Shown: piece by piece, positions 28,786-41,323 of the stretch
How the letters are laid out: each line of letters opens with the position of its first letter
Position numbering within the stretch: the first letter of the stretch is position 1
DNA from: Variovorax flavidus
Lineage (GTDB): Bacteria; Pseudomonadota; Gammaproteobacteria; Burkholderiales; Burkholderiaceae_C
NCBI RefSeq assembly: GCF_030317145.1
Contig: NZ_JASZYE010000001.1
Span: 248,001 to 312,000 of the forward strand
Direction: 5' to 3'
Length of the DNA: 64,000 nt
Translations under genes and position numbers: made by a program
Notes under the pieces: model-generated
The model's database searches: none
Told to the model about the DNA's origin: nothing
What the model saw: the letters and a program-made list of their open reading frames with translations, nothing else

Positions 28786-29970
28786 GTGCTTTTGTCTCTC
28801 AAGGGAAAATTCCCGCCCGCCATCCTGGCGCTTGCAGACGGCACGGTCTTTCTCGGCAACTCGATCGGCGCCACCGGCGTCACAACTGGCGAAGTGGTGT
28901 TCAACACCGCGATGTCCGGTTACCAGGAAATCCTGACCGACCCGAGCTATTGCCAGCAGATCGTGACGCTCACGTACCCGCACATCGGCAACTACGGCGT
29001 CAACGAGGAAGACATCGAGGCCGACAAGATCCATGCCGCAGGCCTGATCATCAAGGACCTGCCCCTCGTCGCGTCCAACTTCCGCAAGACCGCCACGCTG
29101 AACGAATACCTCGTGCGCGGCAAGACGGTCGCCATTGCCAATATCGACACTCGCAAGCTCACCCGCCACCTGCGCACCCACGGAGCCCAGAACGGCTGCA
29201 TCCTCGGCCTGGCCGAGGGCGAAAAGGTGACCCAGGCCGTCATCGACAAGGCCGTGGCCGCGGCCAAGGCAGCGCCCAGCATGGCGGGCCTGGACCTCGC
29301 CAAGGTCGTGTCGGTCAAGGAAACCTACGAATGGACGCAGACCGAGTGGAAGCTCGGTTCCGGCTACGGCGTGCAGATCACGCCGAAGTTCCACGTCGTG
29401 GCCTTCGACTACGGCGTCAAAAAGAACATCCTGCGCATGATTGCGCAGCGTGGCGCGTGCATCACCGTCGTGCCGGCGCAGACGCCGGCGGCCGACGTGC
29501 TGAAGCTGCGGCCCGATGGCATCTTCCTCGCCAACGGCCCCGGTGACCCGGAGCCATGCGACTACGCGATCGAGGCCACGCGCCAGCTGATCGAAACGGG
29601 TATCCCGGTCTTCGGCATCTGCCTCGGCCACCAGATCATGGCGCTCGCCTCGGGCGCAAAGACCTTCAAGATGAAGTTCGGCCACCACGGCGCGAACCAT
29701 CCCGTGAAGGACCTCGACAACGGCCGCGTGAGCATCACCAGCCAGAACCACGGCTTTGCCGTCGACGAAAAGACCTTGCCCGCCAACCTGCGGCCCACGC
29801 ACATCAGCCTGTTCGACAACACGCTGCAAGGCCTCGCACGCACCGACAAGCCGGCCTTCTGCTTCCAGGGCCACCCGGAAGCATCGCCCGGCCCGCACGA
29901 CATCGGCTACCTGTTCGACCGCTTCACGGCACTCATGCAAAGTCACAAAGAAGGACAGAAGAATGCCTAA
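28786..29970 (+). CDS. carA: Carbamoyl phosphate synthase small subunit
   Basis: Glutaminase subunit that feeds ammonia to CarB for carbamoyl phosphate, shared by arginine and pyrimidine synthesis. The N-terminal CarA-specific domain ([20 protein letters not shown], about 23-42) is followed by a class I amidotransferase domain. Its nucleophile Cys is in [14 protein letters not shown] (about 273-286) and its His in GHPEASPGP (about 365). GTG 28786 has GGAGA five bases upstream and gives the family N-terminus [16 protein letters not shown]. Length is 394 residues. It overlaps carB by eight bases. Confidence 0.97.
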   Translation: MLLSLKGKFPPAILALADGTVFLGNSIGATGVTTGEVVFNTAMSGYQEILTDPSYCQQIVTLTYPHIGNYGVNEEDIEADKIHAAGLIIKDLPLVASNFRKTATLNEYLVRGKTVAIANIDTRKLTRHLRTHGAQNGCILGLAEGEKVTQAVIDKAVAAAKAAPSMAGLDLAKVVSVKETYEWTQTEWKLGSGYGVQITPKFHVVAFDYGVKKNILRMIAQRGACITVVPAQTPAADVLKLRPDGIFLANGPGDPEPCDYAIEATRQLIETGIPVFGICLGHQIMALASGAKTFKMKFGHHGANHPVKDLDNGRVSITSQNHGFAVDEKTLPANLRPTHISLFDNTLQGLARTDKPAFCFQGHPEASPGPHDIGYLFDRFTALMQSHKEGQKNA

Positions 29971-32900
29971 GCGCACAGACCTCAAGAGCATCCTCATCAT
30001 CGGCGCGGGCCCGATCATCATCGGCCAGGCCTGCGAGTTCGACTATTCCGGCGTGCAAGCCTGCAAGGCGCTGCGCGAGGAGGGCTACAAGGTCATCCTG
30101 ATCAACAGCAATCCCGCGACGATCATGACCGACCCGGCCACGGCCGACGTCATCTACATCGAGCCGATCACCTGGCCGACGGTCGAGAAGATCATCGCCA
30201 AGGAGCGTCCCGACGCGATCCTGCCGACGATGGGTGGACAGACCGCGCTCAACTGCGCACTCGATCTGTGGCGCAATGGCGTGCTCGACAAGTACAAGGT
30301 CGAGCTGATCGGCGCCACGCCCGAAGCCATCGACAAGGCCGAGGACCGCCTGAAGTTCAAGGACGCGATGACCAAGATCGGACTGGGCTCGGCGCGTTCG
30401 GGCATCGCCCATTCGCTCGACGAGGCCTGGGCGGTCCAGAAGACCGTGGGCTTCCCGGTGGTGATCCGCCCGAGCTTCACGCTCGGCGGCACGGGCGGCG
30501 GCATTGCCTACAACCCCGAAGAGTTCGAGACCATCTGCAAGCGCGGCCTGGAAGCCTCGCCCACCAACGAGCTGCTCATCGAAGAGTCGTTGCTCGGCTG
30601 GAAAGAGTACGAGATGGAAGTCGTGCGCGACAAGGCCGACAACTGCATCATCGTCTGCTCGATCGAAAACCTCGACCCGATGGGCGTGCACACCGGTGAT
30701 TCGATCACCGTCGCGCCCGCGCAGACGCTGTCGGACAAGGAATACCAGATCCTGCGGAACGCATCGCTGGCGGTGCTGCGCGAGATCGGTGTGGACACGG
30801 GTGGTTCGAACGTCCAGTTCTCCATCAATCCGAAGGACGGCCGCATGGTCGTCATCGAGATGAATCCGCGCGTCTCGCGTTCGTCCGCGCTGGCCTCCAA
30901 GGCCACCGGTTTCCCGATCGCCAAGGTCGCAGCCAAGCTGGCTGTCGGCTACACGCTCGACGAATTGCGCAACGAGATCACCGGCGGCGCAACGCCGGCG
31001 AGCTTCGAGCCCAGCATCGACTACGTGGTCACGAAGATCCCGCGTTTCGCTTTCGAGAAATTCCCGCAGGCCGATTCGCGGCTGACGACGCAGATGAAGT
31101 CGGTTGGCGAGGTGATGGCCATGGGCCGCACCTTCCAGGAATCTTTCCAGAAAGCACTGCGGGGCCTGGAAGTCGGCGTGGACGGCCTCAACGAGAAGAC
31201 ACAGGACCGCGAAGTCCTCGAAAAGGAACTCGGCGAGCCCGGCCCGGACCGCATCTGGTATGTCGGCGACGCCTTCGCCATGGGCCTGAGCGTCGACGAA
31301 GTCTTCGCGCTGACCAAGATCGACCCGTGGTTCCTGGTGCAGATCGAGGAGATCGTGAAGATCGAACTCGAACTCGAAACCAAGTCCCTCGACGACATCG
31401 ACCGCGACACGCTGCTGGCGCTCAAGAAGAAGGGCTTCTCCGACCGCCGCCTCGCGCGCCAGCTGAAGACCACCGACACCGCGATCCGCGAGAAGCGCCG
31501 TGCCCTGGGCGTGCGCCCGGTCTACAAGCGCGTCGACACTTGTGCGGCCGAGTTCGCCACGAACACCGCCTACATGTACTCGACCTACGAGGACGAGTGC
31601 GAGGCCGAGCCGACCAACAAGAAGAAGATCATGGTGCTCGGCGGCGGTCCCAACCGCATCGGCCAGGGTATCGAGTTCGACTATTGCTGCGTGCATGCCG
31701 CACTCGCGATGCGCGAGGACGGCTACGAGACCATCATGGTCAACTGCAATCCCGAAACGGTCTCGACCGACTACGACACCAGCGACCGCCTGTACTTCGA
31801 GCCGCTCACGCTCGAAGACGTGCTCGAAATCGTCGACAAGGAAAAGCCGACCGGCGTGATCGTGCAGTACGGCGGCCAGACGCCGCTCAAGCTCGCGCTC
31901 GACCTGGAGGCCAATGGCGTGCCGATCATCGGTACCAGCCCCGACATGATCGATGCCGCCGAAGACCGCGAACGCTTCCAGAAGCTGCTGCACGAACTGA
32001 AGCTGCGCCAGCCGCCGAACGCGACCGCGCGCACCGAGGCCGAGGCGCTCGAAAAGGCGGCCGAACTGGGCTATCCCCTGGTGGTGCGCCCGAGCTACGT
32101 GCTGGGTGGCCGCGCGATGGAAATCGTGCACGAGCAGCGCGACCTGGAGCGCTACATGCGCGAAGCCGTCAAGGTCAGCAACGATTCGCCGGTGCTGCTG
32201 GACCGCTTCCTGAACGACGCCGTCGAGTGCGATGTCGACTGCCTGCGCGACGCCGAGGGCAACACGCTCATCGGCGGCGTGATGGAGCACATCGAACAGG
32301 CCGGCGTGCACTCGGGCGATTCCGCCTGCTCGCTGCCGCCGTACAGCCTCAAGGCCGAGACGATCGCCGAACTCAAGCGCCAGAGTGCCGCCATGGCCAA
32401 GGCGCTGAACGTGGTCGGTCTCATGAACGTGCAGTTCGCGATCCAGGAGAAGGACGGCCAGGACGTCATCTACGTGCTTGAAGTGAACCCGCGCGCATCG
32501 CGCACGGTGCCTTACGTGAGCAAGGCGACGGGCATCCAGCTCGCCAAGGTGGCTGCGCGCTGCATGGCCGGCCAGTCGCTGACCTCGCAGGGCGTCACGA
32601 AGGAAGTCACGCCGCCGTACTTCAGCGTCAAGGAAGCGGTGTTCCCGTTCGTCAAATTCCCGGGCGTCGACACCATCCTCGGCCCTGAGATGAAGTCGAC
32701 CGGCGAAGTGATGGGCGTGGGAAAGACCTTCGGCGAAGCCTTCGTGAAGTCGCAACTGGGCGCGGGCACGCACCTGCCGAAGTCCGGCCGGGTGTTCATC
32801 TCGGTGAAGAACAACGACAAGCCGCGTGCGGTGGAAGTGGCGCGTGGCCTGGCGGCCCTGGGCTTCGAGCTCATCGCGACCAAGGGCACCGCGGCGGCCA

Positions 32901-33190
32901 TCCAGGCCGCGGGCATCGCCTGCGCCGTGGTCAACAAGGTCACCGAAGGCCGTCCGCACATCGTCGACATGATCAAGAACAACGAGATTGCGCTGGTCAT
33001 CAACACGGTGGAAGAGCGTCGCAACGCCATCGCCGATTCGCGCCAGATCCGCACCTCGGCGCTGTTGGCCCGTGTGACCACCTTCACGACGATCTTCGGC
33101 GCCGAAGCGGCCGTCGAGGGCATGCGGCACATGGATGAGCTCGACGTGATCTCGATCCAGGAAATGCACGCGCAACTCGCGCTGGCCTGA
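29963..33190 (+). CDS. carB: Carbamoyl phosphate synthase large subunit
   Basis: Synthesises carbamoyl phosphate from bicarbonate, ammonia and two ATP. The 1,075-residue chain has the duplicated ATP-grasp architecture: carboxyphosphate half (about 1-400), oligomerisation domain (about 400-550), carbamoyl-phosphate half (about 555-935, restarting with [16 protein letters not shown]) and a C-terminal MGS-like allosteric domain (about 940-1075). [19 protein letters not shown] near the N-terminus is the family signature. ATG 29963 overlaps carA by eight bases, which favours one-to-one synthesis. Confidence 0.98.
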   Translation: MPKRTDLKSILIIGAGPIIIGQACEFDYSGVQACKALREEGYKVILINSNPATIMTDPATADVIYIEPITWPTVEKIIAKERPDAILPTMGGQTALNCALDLWRNGVLDKYKVELIGATPEAIDKAEDRLKFKDAMTKIGLGSARSGIAHSLDEAWAVQKTVGFPVVIRPSFTLGGTGGGIAYNPEEFETICKRGLEASPTNELLIEESLLGWKEYEMEVVRDKADNCIIVCSIENLDPMGVHTGDSITVAPAQTLSDKEYQILRNASLAVLREIGVDTGGSNVQFSINPKDGRMVVIEMNPRVSRSSALASKATGFPIAKVAAKLAVGYTLDELRNEITGGATPASFEPSIDYVVTKIPRFAFEKFPQADSRLTTQMKSVGEVMAMGRTFQESFQKALRGLEVGVDGLNEKTQDREVLEKELGEPGPDRIWYVGDAFAMGLSVDEVFALTKIDPWFLVQIEEIVKIELELETKSLDDIDRDTLLALKKKGFSDRRLARQLKTTDTAIREKRRALGVRPVYKRVDTCAAEFATNTAYMYSTYEDECEAEPTNKKKIMVLGGGPNRIGQGIEFDYCCVHAALAMREDGYETIMVNCNPETVSTDYDTSDRLYFEPLTLEDVLEIVDKEKPTGVIVQYGGQTPLKLALDLEANGVPIIGTSPDMIDAAEDRERFQKLLHELKLRQPPNATARTEAEALEKAAELGYPLVVRPSYVLGGRAMEIVHEQRDLERYMREAVKVSNDSPVLLDRFLNDAVECDVDCLRDAEGNTLIGGVMEHIEQAGVHSGDSACSLPPYSLKAETIAELKRQSAAMAKALNVVGLMNVQFAIQEKDGQDVIYVLEVNPRASRTVPYVSKATGIQLAKVAARCMAGQSLTSQGVTKEVTPPYFSVKEAVFPFVKFPGVDTILGPEMKSTGEVMGVGKTFGEAFVKSQLGAGTHLPKSGRVFISVKNNDKPRAVEVARGLAALGFELIATKGTAAAIQAAGIACAVVNKVTEGRPHIVDMIKNNEIALVINTVEERRNAIADSRQIRTSALLARVTTFTTIFGAEAAVEGMRHMDELDVISIQEMHAQLALA

Positions 33191-33207
33191 CGACACGAGA
33201 GGCCCCC

Positions 33208-34077
33208 ATGGAAACGCAGCTCGTCGAACTCGACCTGGCCGACTGGGGCGGCGCCGTGCCAAACGAGGCATGGATCGCCGCGCTGGAGGCCGGCAAGGTG
33301 CTGTACTTCCCGCGTCTCGGGTTCGACCTGCTGCCGGAAGAGCGGGCCTTGCTGTCGCCAGCGGTGCTGTCTCCCGATGTCCGCAACATCAGCCTCGACG
33401 CGAACGGGCGCATCAAGGGCGTGGCGGGAGACGAAGAGCGCCAGCGTGCCGTCGCAGCGATGGTCGGGCGGTTTCGCACGCAGGCGCAGCAGCTGATCCA
33501 TGGCCTGCTGCCGCACTACACGCCCGCGCTGCGGCTGGCGCCGACCAGCTACCGGCCGGCGCAGGTCGAAACCCGCGTCCAGTCATGGCGGGCCGACGAC
33601 CGGCGCTTGCATGTCGACGCCTTTCCCTCGCGGCCCAACTACGGCGAGCGGATCCTGCGCGTGTTCACCAACGCCAACCCCGAAGGCGCGCCGCGCGTGT
33701 GGCGCGTCGGCGAGCCTTTCGAGACCGTCGCACGGCGCTTCCTGCCACGCGCCAAGCCGTATTCGCGCTGGCAGGCGCACATGCTGCGGACGCTCCGCGT
33801 CACCAAGTCGCTGCGCAGCGAGTACGACCACCTCATGCTGCAGCTGCACGACGGCATGAAATCCGACCTGGACTACCAGAAGAATGCCGATCAGCAGACC
33901 GTGCCGTTCCCGGCCGGATCCGTGTGGGTCTGCTTTTCCGACCAGACCTCGCACGCCGTGATGTCGGGCCAGTACATGCTCGAGCAGACCCTGCATCTGC
34001 CTGCTGCAAGGCAATACAATCCCGATTCGAGCCCGCTCGCCATTCTGAGCCGGCTGACCGGACGCGATCTCGTCTGA
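33208..34077 (+). CDS. kdoO: Kdo 3-hydroxylase (Kdo hydroxylase family)
   Basis: Resembles the Fe(II)/2-oxoglutarate/O2-dependent enzyme that hydroxylates the outer Kdo of Kdo2-lipid A to make Ko in the LPS inner core. The 289-residue protein carries the metal-binding [19 protein letters not shown] segment (HxD at about 134-136) and a second His near the C-terminus ([12 protein letters not shown], about 247-258). It follows carB by 17 bases and is closed by a strong terminator. No signal peptide or membrane segment is seen, so it probably acts on the cytoplasmic face. The assignment rests on recalled family resemblance. Confidence 0.8.
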   Translation: METQLVELDLADWGGAVPNEAWIAALEAGKVLYFPRLGFDLLPEERALLSPAVLSPDVRNISLDANGRIKGVAGDEERQRAVAAMVGRFRTQAQQLIHGLLPHYTPALRLAPTSYRPAQVETRVQSWRADDRRLHVDAFPSRPNYGERILRVFTNANPEGAPRVWRVGEPFETVARRFLPRAKPYSRWQAHMLRTLRVTKSLRSEYDHLMLQLHDGMKSDLDYQKNADQQTVPFPAGSVWVCFSDQTSHAVMSGQYMLEQTLHLPAARQYNPDSSPLAILSRLTGRDLV

Positions 34078-34094
34078 TCTTTTCTCTCCCATCG

Positions 34095-34124
34095 ACCGCC
34101 GAACGGCAGCGTTCGGCGGTTTCG
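34095..34124 (+). terminator. Terminator after the carAB-kdoO transcript
   Basis: A perfect 10-bp stem, ACCGCCGAAC (34095-34104) with GTTCGGCGGT (34111-34120), has a 6-base loop and is followed by TTTCGCTTT. The T tract is interrupted, so termination is likely but may leak into greA. Confidence 0.75.
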
Positions 34125-34141
34125 CTTTCTGGAGCAACAAC

Positions 34142-34618
34142 GTGGCTACCATTCCCATCACCAAGCGTGGCGCAGAAAAGCTGCGCGAAGAACTGCAACG
34201 ACTCAAGACAGTCGACCGCCCGTGGGTCATCAATTCGATCGCCGAGGCCCGCGCACAAGGCGACCTGAGCGAAAACGCCGAGTACGAAGCGGCCAAGGAT
34301 CGCCAGGGCTTCATCGAAGGGCGTATCCAGGACATCGAGGGCAAGCTCTCGGCGGCGCAGATCATCGATCCGACCGCGCTCGATGCGGGCGGCAAGGTCG
34401 TGTTCGGCTCCACGGTCGAACTCGAGGACGAGAAGACGGGCGAAGCTGTCAAATACCAGATCGTCGGCGAGGATGAAGCCGACTTGAAGCTGGGCCTGAT
34501 CAACGTCTCCAGCCCCATCGCGCGTGCGTTGATCGGCAAGGAAGAGGGCGATACCGCCGAAGTGCAGGCGCCCGGTGGCATCAAGCGCTACGAGATCGTC
34601 GCCGTCAGCTATCTCTGA
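34142..34618 (+). CDS. greA: Transcription elongation factor GreA
   Basis: Rescues backtracked RNA polymerase by stimulating transcript cleavage. The N-terminal coiled-coil (about 1-75) starts [15 protein letters not shown] and carries the [15 protein letters not shown] tip region (acidic residues). The C-terminal FKBP-like domain includes GSTVELEDE and the [17 protein letters not shown] segment. Length is 158 residues. GTG 34142 has GGAG seven bases upstream. Followed closely by a DUF4149 gene. Confidence 0.97.
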   Translation: MATIPITKRGAEKLREELQRLKTVDRPWVINSIAEARAQGDLSENAEYEAAKDRQGFIEGRIQDIEGKLSAAQIIDPTALDAGGKVVFGSTVELEDEKTGEAVKYQIVGEDEADLKLGLINVSSPIARALIGKEEGDTAEVQAPGGIKRYEIVAVSYL

Positions 34619-34631
34619 TCCGGAAGGCCCG

Positions 34632-35045
34632 ATGAAGGACCGCATCGCCCTGTTGCTGGCCGCCTTCTGGTGGGGCAGCCTGACGACGATCGGATTCCTC
34701 GTGGTGCCGATGCTTTTCGCCCGGCTCGGCAATCCGGCGGTCGCCGGCAATTTTGCCGGGCAGTTGTTCGCGGCGCAGACCTGGGTGGCCCTGGGTTGCG
34801 GTCTGGTGCTTCTGGTTCACTTCCGCGCGCAAGGTGGCGATCGGGTCGAAGGGCCGGCGCGGACCGCGATTTTTCTGATCATCATGGCCCTGTTGCTGGC
34901 ACTGCTCCAGCAATATGCCGTCTCGCCGCGCATCCTGGCGCGCGAGAACCTCAAGCTCTGGCACTCGCTGGGGAGCGCCATGTACCTCGGTCAGTGGGTG
35001 TGCGCCGGCGTCCTGCTCTGGCGCATGGGACGCCGGCAGGCCTGA
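34632..35045 (+). CDS. DUF4149 domain membrane protein
   Basis: A 137-residue inner-membrane protein with four hydrophobic segments (about 5-27, 45-65, 77-95 and 110-130) and the FWWGSLTTIGFLVVPMLF start typical of DUF4149. The function is unknown. It lies 13 bases after greA and was recalled at this position in other Burkholderiales. It converges directly on the glycosyltransferase-like gene, their stop codons being adjacent. Confidence 0.8.
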   Translation: MKDRIALLLAAFWWGSLTTIGFLVVPMLFARLGNPAVAGNFAGQLFAAQTWVALGCGLVLLVHFRAQGGDRVEGPARTAIFLIIMALLLALLQQYAVSPRILARENLKLWHSLGSAMYLGQWVCAGVLLWRMGRRQA

Positions 35046-35813
35046 TCAGGCCTTCCAGAACTGCGTGATCCAGCGCGCCGGCCGAATGAACCGGAAGCGC
35101 CGGTTGCGCCGCCCCGCCAACGCGTCCGGCGGGTTGCATTCCCCGTGGAACACCATGATCTTCGCGCCTTCCGGAACGAAGGGCTCGCGCCAGTAGTTGG
35201 TCGGCCAGGTTGGAATCCCGTGGTACTTGAAGCTCGGGCACCATGCCTCGGGCCAGTAGGCGAGCGTGCCCTTGCGGTACATGAAGTCCGAGAGGTAGGT
35301 CTGCTCGTTCCGGAACTCGGCCTGCACGGCATCCATGTTCTGCCGGAAATAGGCGAGCACGTCGGGGTGCGCACCCAGTTCAAAGCGGTACACCGACGAG
35401 TTGCCGGTGATGCGCCGGCGCCGCCAGGGGCGCTCGTAGTCGTGAATGATCAGGAATTCGCCCGGGTACTCGAAGAATTCGTCCAGGCTGCCCACCACCA
35501 CCACGTCGAGATCGACAAAGAGGGCCGTGCCGCGCAGGCCATGAAGATCCTGCTCGAAGGTGGTCAGCTTCTTCCAGGCACGGTCGACTTGCCCCGGCGC
35601 CAGTTCCAGGGCCAGGGGCGGGATCGGAAAGCACTCCACCTCGCTGCGGATGCCCTTGCTGTCATCGGTCAGGCACACGAACTTGAAGTCGCCGCTCAGG
35701 TGGCGGCGGACCATGGCGTAGAGGCGATTGACGTAGTCGGGCCCGTACTTGGTGCCCCACTTCATGCACAGGATGTGCCGCTGTTGCGGTCCGGCCGCTG
35801 TCTCGCTCGGCAT
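35046..35813 (-). CDS. Glycosyltransferase-like protein (GT-A fold, DxD motif)
   Basis: A 255-residue cytoplasmic protein of uncertain function. The segment ALFVDLDVVVVGSLDEFF (about 91-108) contains a DxD motif and the D-x-D-hydrophobic strand seen in GT8-like nucleotide-sugar transferases. ILCMKWGTKYGPDYVN near the N-terminus and late aromatic and His residues (MVFHGECNP) fit metal and sugar binding. I use the ATG at 35811-35813, which has AGGCGGA six bases upstream; TTG 35819, overlapping the yhbY stop, is possible. A role in envelope glycans is inference. Confidence 0.65.
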   Translation of the reverse strand: MPSETAAGPQQRHILCMKWGTKYGPDYVNRLYAMVRRHLSGDFKFVCLTDDSKGIRSEVECFPIPPLALELAPGQVDRAWKKLTTFEQDLHGLRGTALFVDLDVVVVGSLDEFFEYPGEFLIIHDYERPWRRRRITGNSSVYRFELGAHPDVLAYFRQNMDAVQAEFRNEQTYLSDFMYRKGTLAYWPEAWCPSFKYHGIPTWPTNYWREPFVPEGAKIMVFHGECNPPDALAGRRNRRFRFIRPARWITQFWKA

Positions 35814-35815
35814 CC

Positions 35816-36295
35816 TCAATCCGCCTGGCGCCGCTTCTTGACCGACAGCGGCTTCCGGGCCTTGGCTCGCTTGATCGTGCCGCCGGGCGTCAGGCGCTGG
35901 TTGCCGAGGACGCGCAAGGTCTTGATCTCGGGGCGCTGCCCGGCACGCTTGCTGTATTTGATGACCTTGACATCTCGCGGACCGGGCATGCGGTCTTCGT
36001 CGATTTCCCGCTCCTTCTCAGGAATGGGCCGCCAGAGGACGAGCAGCTTGCCGATGTGCTGGATCGGCGCGGCGTCCAGTTCGTCGGCCAGTGTCTGGAG
36101 CATGGCTTCGCGGGCGGTGCGGTCGTCGGAAAACACGCGCACCTTGATCAGGCCATGGGCCTTGAGCGCGGCGTCGGCTTCCTTCTTGACGGCCGGCGTC
36201 AGCCCGTCTCCGCCGATCATGACGATCGGGTCCAGATGGTGCGCTTCGGAGCGGTGCACCTTGCGCTGCGCAGGGGTAAGTTGAATGGCGGGCAT
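35816..36295 (-). CDS. yhbY: YhbY/CRS1 family RNA-binding protein
   Basis: Ribosome-associated RNA-binding protein linked to 50S subunit assembly. The N-terminal CRM domain (about 1-95) shows [20 protein letters not shown] and the GLIKVRV segment. Compared with the ~97-residue E. coli YhbY, this one has a 60-residue C-terminal extension rich in Lys and Arg ([17 protein letters not shown]), likely extra RNA contact. It is divergent from rlmE, with only 20 bases between the start codons, matching the shared 23S rRNA biology. Confidence 0.9.
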   Translation of the reverse strand: MPAIQLTPAQRKVHRSEAHHLDPIVMIGGDGLTPAVKKEADAALKAHGLIKVRVFSDDRTAREAMLQTLADELDAAPIQHIGKLLVLWRPIPEKEREIDEDRMPGPRDVKVIKYSKRAGQRPEIKTLRVLGNQRLTPGGTIKRAKARKPLSVKKRRQAD

Positions 36296-36315
36296 CCCCG
36301 TATTATCGAGCGTCA

Positions 36316-36984
36316 ATGAATTCCAAACCGAAAAGCAAGAAGGTCAACAAGGCGTGGCTGCACGACCACATCAACGACCCGTACGTCAAGCTGGCCACAC
36401 GGGAGGGTTATCGAGCCCGGGCCGCCTACAAATTGAAGGAAATCGACGAAACGCTGGGGCTGATCAAGCCCGGCCATCTGGTCGTCGACCTCGGCTCGAC
36501 GCCCGGCGCCTGGAGCCAGTACGTCCGGCGCCGCATGTCGCCCGGTGGTGCCGCCTCGGGCGAACTGGCGGGCACCATCATCGCGCTCGACATCCTGCCC
36601 ATGGAGCCGATCGAGGGCGTGACCTTCCTCCAGGGCGATTTCCGCGAAGCCGACGTGCTGGAGCGGCTGACCCAGGCGATGGGTGGGCGGCTGGCCGACG
36701 TGGTCGTGTCCGACATGGCGCCCAACCTGTCCGGCATCGCATCCGCGGACGCCGCGCGCATCTCGCACCTGATCGAGCTTGCGATCGACTTCGCGCACCA
36801 CCACATGAAGCCCGAAGGCGCGCTGGTCGCCAAGCTGTTCCACGGTAGCGGCTACAGCGAACTGACGAAGCTTTTCAAGGACAATTTCCGCATCGTGAAG
36901 CCGATCAAGCCGAAGGCTTCGCGCGACAAATCGTCCGAAACCTTCATGGTGGGGATCGGGCTCAAAGCATCGGATACGAATTGA
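36316..36984 (+). CDS. rlmE: 23S rRNA U2552 2'-O-methyltransferase RlmE
   Basis: Heat-shock-associated methyltransferase of the A-loop of 23S rRNA. The SAM-binding Rossmann motif is [15 protein letters not shown] (about 56-70). Catalytic K-D-K-E residues appear as Lys in the N-terminal [10 protein letters not shown], Asp in SDMAPN (about 134), Lys in VAKLFHGSG (about 174) and Glu in [10 protein letters not shown] (about 207). Length is 222 residues. It precedes ftsH, as in many proteobacteria. Confidence 0.96.
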   Translation: MNSKPKSKKVNKAWLHDHINDPYVKLATREGYRARAAYKLKEIDETLGLIKPGHLVVDLGSTPGAWSQYVRRRMSPGGAASGELAGTIIALDILPMEPIEGVTFLQGDFREADVLERLTQAMGGRLADVVVSDMAPNLSGIASADAARISHLIELAIDFAHHHMKPEGALVAKLFHGSGYSELTKLFKDNFRIVKPIKPKASRDKSSETFMVGIGLKASDTN

Positions 36985-37026
36985 TACTCGCTGCGCCGCG
37001 GTCCTCGCGACCTAAAACCGCTTGTG

Positions 37027-37045
37027 CCCTATGGCTGCTATAGGG
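37027..37045. repeat. Short inverted repeat upstream of ftsH
   Basis: CCCTAT (37027-37032) and ATAGGG (37040-37045) form a 6-bp stem with a 7-base loop in the 164-base rlmE-ftsH gap. There is no T tract. A TAAAAT -10-like box lies at 37076-37081. The block resembles short intergenic repeats I recall from Comamonadaceae, but no second copy is in this window. Confidence 0.35.
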
Positions 37046-37148
37046 AAATCAGGGTGTTTCGCGGGTTGAAAAGCCTAAAATGGGCGCCAATTGCGTGCCC
37101 TCTGCGCGTTTTTGTTTTCATACCACGCGCTATCGACTGGAGCTTCGT

Positions 37149-39068
<1,920 letters not shown>

Positions 39069-39088
39069 GCATGACGCTTTGGCAATCA

Positions 39089-39112
39089 ACGGGGCCGCTG
39101 GCCCCGTTTTTT
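39089..39112 (+). terminator. Intrinsic terminator after ftsH
   Basis: ACGGGGCC (39089-39096) pairs with GGCCCCGT (39100-39107) around a GCT loop, followed by a run of six Ts. It lies just before the folP ribosome site, so folP must be read partly through it or start from a promoter not recognised here. Confidence 0.85.
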
Positions 39113-39126
39113 CATGGGGAAGCGGT

Positions 39127-39987
39127 ATGACGGCGGTTTGGCAGACGGCGCGCTTTGCCATCGACCTGGCCGAGCCGCGGGTGATGGGCATCGTCAACGT
39201 CACCCCCGATTCCTTTTCCGACGGAGGCTCGCATGCCTCCACCGAGGCCGCAGTGCGCCATTGCGCACAACTGGTCGAGGAGGGCGCGGACATCCTGGAC
39301 ATCGGCGGCGAATCGACACGTCCGGGGAGCCCGGCGGTCCCGCTCGACGCCGAACTGGCGCGGGTCCTGCCGGTGGTGCGCGAGGCCGTGAAGCTCCAGG
39401 TGCCCATCTCCATCGACACCTACAAGCCCGAAGTGATGCGTGCAGTGTTGGGGCTCGGTGCGGACATCGTCAACGACATCTGGGCGCTGCGCCAGCCGGG
39501 CGCCCTGAACGCGGTCGCCGCCCATCCTGCATGTGGCGTCTGCCTGATGCACATGCACCGCGATCCGCAGACCATGCAGACGGCCCCGATGGAGGGTGAT
39601 GTGGTGCCGGCGGTGCGCGCCTTCCTGGAAGCGCAGGCAAAGGCATTGCTGGCCCTGGGCGTCGATGCGTCCCGTATCGTGCTCGACCCCGGCATCGGCT
39701 TCGGGAAGACAGTGGCACAGAATTTCGACTTGCTTGCGCGCCAGCGCGAACTGCTGGTCTCGGGCTGGCCCGTGCTGGCCGGGTGGTCGCGCAAGTCCTC
39801 GCTGGGCGCCGTCACTGGCATCGAGACAGCGGGAGAGCGCATGGCGCCCAGTGTGGCCGCGGCCGTGCTGGCCGTCGAGCACGGCGCGGCGATCGTGCGT
39901 GTGCATGATGTGCGCGAAACCGTGGCGGCGCTGGCGGTATGGCGCGCCATGAAACGACAACAACAGGGAAAGGTACTAGATCAATGA
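39127..39987 (+). CDS. folP: Dihydropteroate synthase
   Basis: Condenses p-aminobenzoate with dihydropterin diphosphate for folate synthesis, and is the sulfonamide target. The TIM-barrel shows [14 protein letters not shown] (about 22-35), [10 protein letters not shown] (about 60-69), [10 protein letters not shown] and the DPGIGFGKT segment (about 191-199). I start at ATG 39127, which follows GGGGA. An upstream in-frame start at 39079 falls in the terminator. Length is 286 residues. The stop overlaps the glmM ATG. Confidence 0.96.
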   Translation: MTAVWQTARFAIDLAEPRVMGIVNVTPDSFSDGGSHASTEAAVRHCAQLVEEGADILDIGGESTRPGSPAVPLDAELARVLPVVREAVKLQVPISIDTYKPEVMRAVLGLGADIVNDIWALRQPGALNAVAAHPACGVCLMHMHRDPQTMQTAPMEGDVVPAVRAFLEAQAKALLALGVDASRIVLDPGIGFGKTVAQNFDLLARQRELLVSGWPVLAGWSRKSSLGAVTGIETAGERMAPSVAAAVLAVEHGAAIVRVHDVRETVAALAVWRAMKRQQQGKVLDQ

Positions 39988-41318
39988 CAAGAGAATATTT
40001 CGGCACCGACGGCATTCGCGGAACGGTCGGGCAACCCCCCATCACACCCGATTTCGTGCTGCGCCTCGCGCACGCCGTAGGCCGTGTGCTCAAGAAGACG
40101 GAGTCGCGTCCGACGGTGCTGATCGGCAAGGACACGCGCATTTCCGGCTACATGCTGGAATCGGCGCTCGAGTCGGGCTTCAACTCCGCGGGCGTGGATG
40201 TGGTGCTGCTCGGCCCGCTGCCGACGCCGGGCGTGGCGTACCTGACGCGAGCGCAACGCGCGAGCCTGGGCGTCGTGATCAGTGCGAGCCACAACGCCTA
40301 TCCGGACAACGGCATCAAGTTCTTCAGCGCCCACGGCACCAAGCTCAGCGACGAGTGGGAACTGGCCGTCGAGGCTGCCCTCAAGGAGCCCCCGGTCTGG
40401 GTCGACTCCAAGACGCTCGGCAAGGCGCGACGCCTCAACGATGCGCCGGGGCGCTACATCGAGTTCTGCAAGAGCACCTTCGCCAATGACCTGACCTTGC
40501 GCGGCCACAAGCTCGTTGTCGATGCGGCGCACGGTGCGGCCTACCAGGTGGCACCGTCCGTCTTCCACGAACTCGGCGCGGAGGTGTCGAGCATCGGCTG
40601 TGCGCCCGACGGGCTCAACATCAACAAGGGCTTCGGTGCCACCCATCCGCAGGCGCTGATCGATGCGGTCAAGGCCCAAGGCGCCGAGTACGGCATCGCA
40701 CTCGATGGAGATGCCGACCGGCTGCAGCTGGTCGACGCGAGCGGTCGCCTGTTCAACGGCGACGAACTTCTGTACCTGATGGCAATGGAACGCATCGCCC
40801 GCGGCGAGAAGCCTGCCGGCGTGGTTGGCACCCTGATGACGAACAAGGCTGTCGAGGTGGCGCTGAAGGGGCAGGGCATCGAGTTCGTGCGTGCCCGGGT
40901 TGGCGATCGCTATGTCCTGGAAGAACTCGAGAAGCGCCGGTGGCTGCTGGGCGGCGAAGGCTCCGGCCACCTGCTCGCGCTCGATCGCCACACGACGGGC
41001 GACGGCATCGTGAGCGCTCTGCAGGTGCTGCAGGCCTGCGTGCGAAGCGGCCGCAGCGTGGCCGAGTTGCTCGCCGAAGTGACGCTGTTTCCGCAGACGC
41101 TCATCAACGTGCGTCTGGCGGAGGGACAGGATTGGAAGTCCAACGCCTCACTGGCTGCTGAAACGCGGCGCGCCGAGGCCGAACTCGGCGACGCCGGGCG
41201 TGTGTTGATTCGCGCAAGCGGCACCGAGCCGCTGCTGCGCGTCATGGTCGAGGCGCGTGACGCGGCGCAAGCCGAGGCTTGTGCGCGGCGCCTCGTCGCG
41301 GCCGTCCAGGAAGGTTGA
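39984..41318 (+). CDS. glmM: Phosphoglucosamine mutase
   Basis: Converts glucosamine-6-phosphate to glucosamine-1-phosphate, feeding UDP-GlcNAc for peptidoglycan and lipid A. The active phosphoserine is Ser102 in [18 protein letters not shown]. The metal loop is DGDADR (about 239-244), and the sugar loop GGEGSGH lies near 321-327. The phosphate-binding C-terminal [12 protein letters not shown] is present. Length is 444 residues. ATG 39984 overlaps the folP TGA, the usual folP-glmM coupling. Confidence 0.97.
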   Translation: MTREYFGTDGIRGTVGQPPITPDFVLRLAHAVGRVLKKTESRPTVLIGKDTRISGYMLESALESGFNSAGVDVVLLGPLPTPGVAYLTRAQRASLGVVISASHNAYPDNGIKFFSAHGTKLSDEWELAVEAALKEPPVWVDSKTLGKARRLNDAPGRYIEFCKSTFANDLTLRGHKLVVDAAHGAAYQVAPSVFHELGAEVSSIGCAPDGLNINKGFGATHPQALIDAVKAQGAEYGIALDGDADRLQLVDASGRLFNGDELLYLMAMERIARGEKPAGVVGTLMTNKAVEVALKGQGIEFVRARVGDRYVLEELEKRRWLLGGEGSGHLLALDRHTTGDGIVSALQVLQACVRSGRSVAELLAEVTLFPQTLINVRLAEGQDWKSNASLAAETRRAEAELGDAGRVLIRASGTEPLLRVMVEARDAAQAEACARRLVAAVQEG

Positions 41319-41323
41319 GCGCG

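Noticed and set aside
29933..33271. Very long open frame on the minus strand opposite carB (over 1,100 codons)
   Set aside because: It is a shadow of carB caused by high GC at third positions. It has His/Arg/Asp-rich composition, no known domain, and no ribosome site.
37046..37148. Sigma32 heat-shock promoter for ftsH
   Set aside because: A TTGAAA is present, but no CCCAT-type -10 element follows at the needed spacing.
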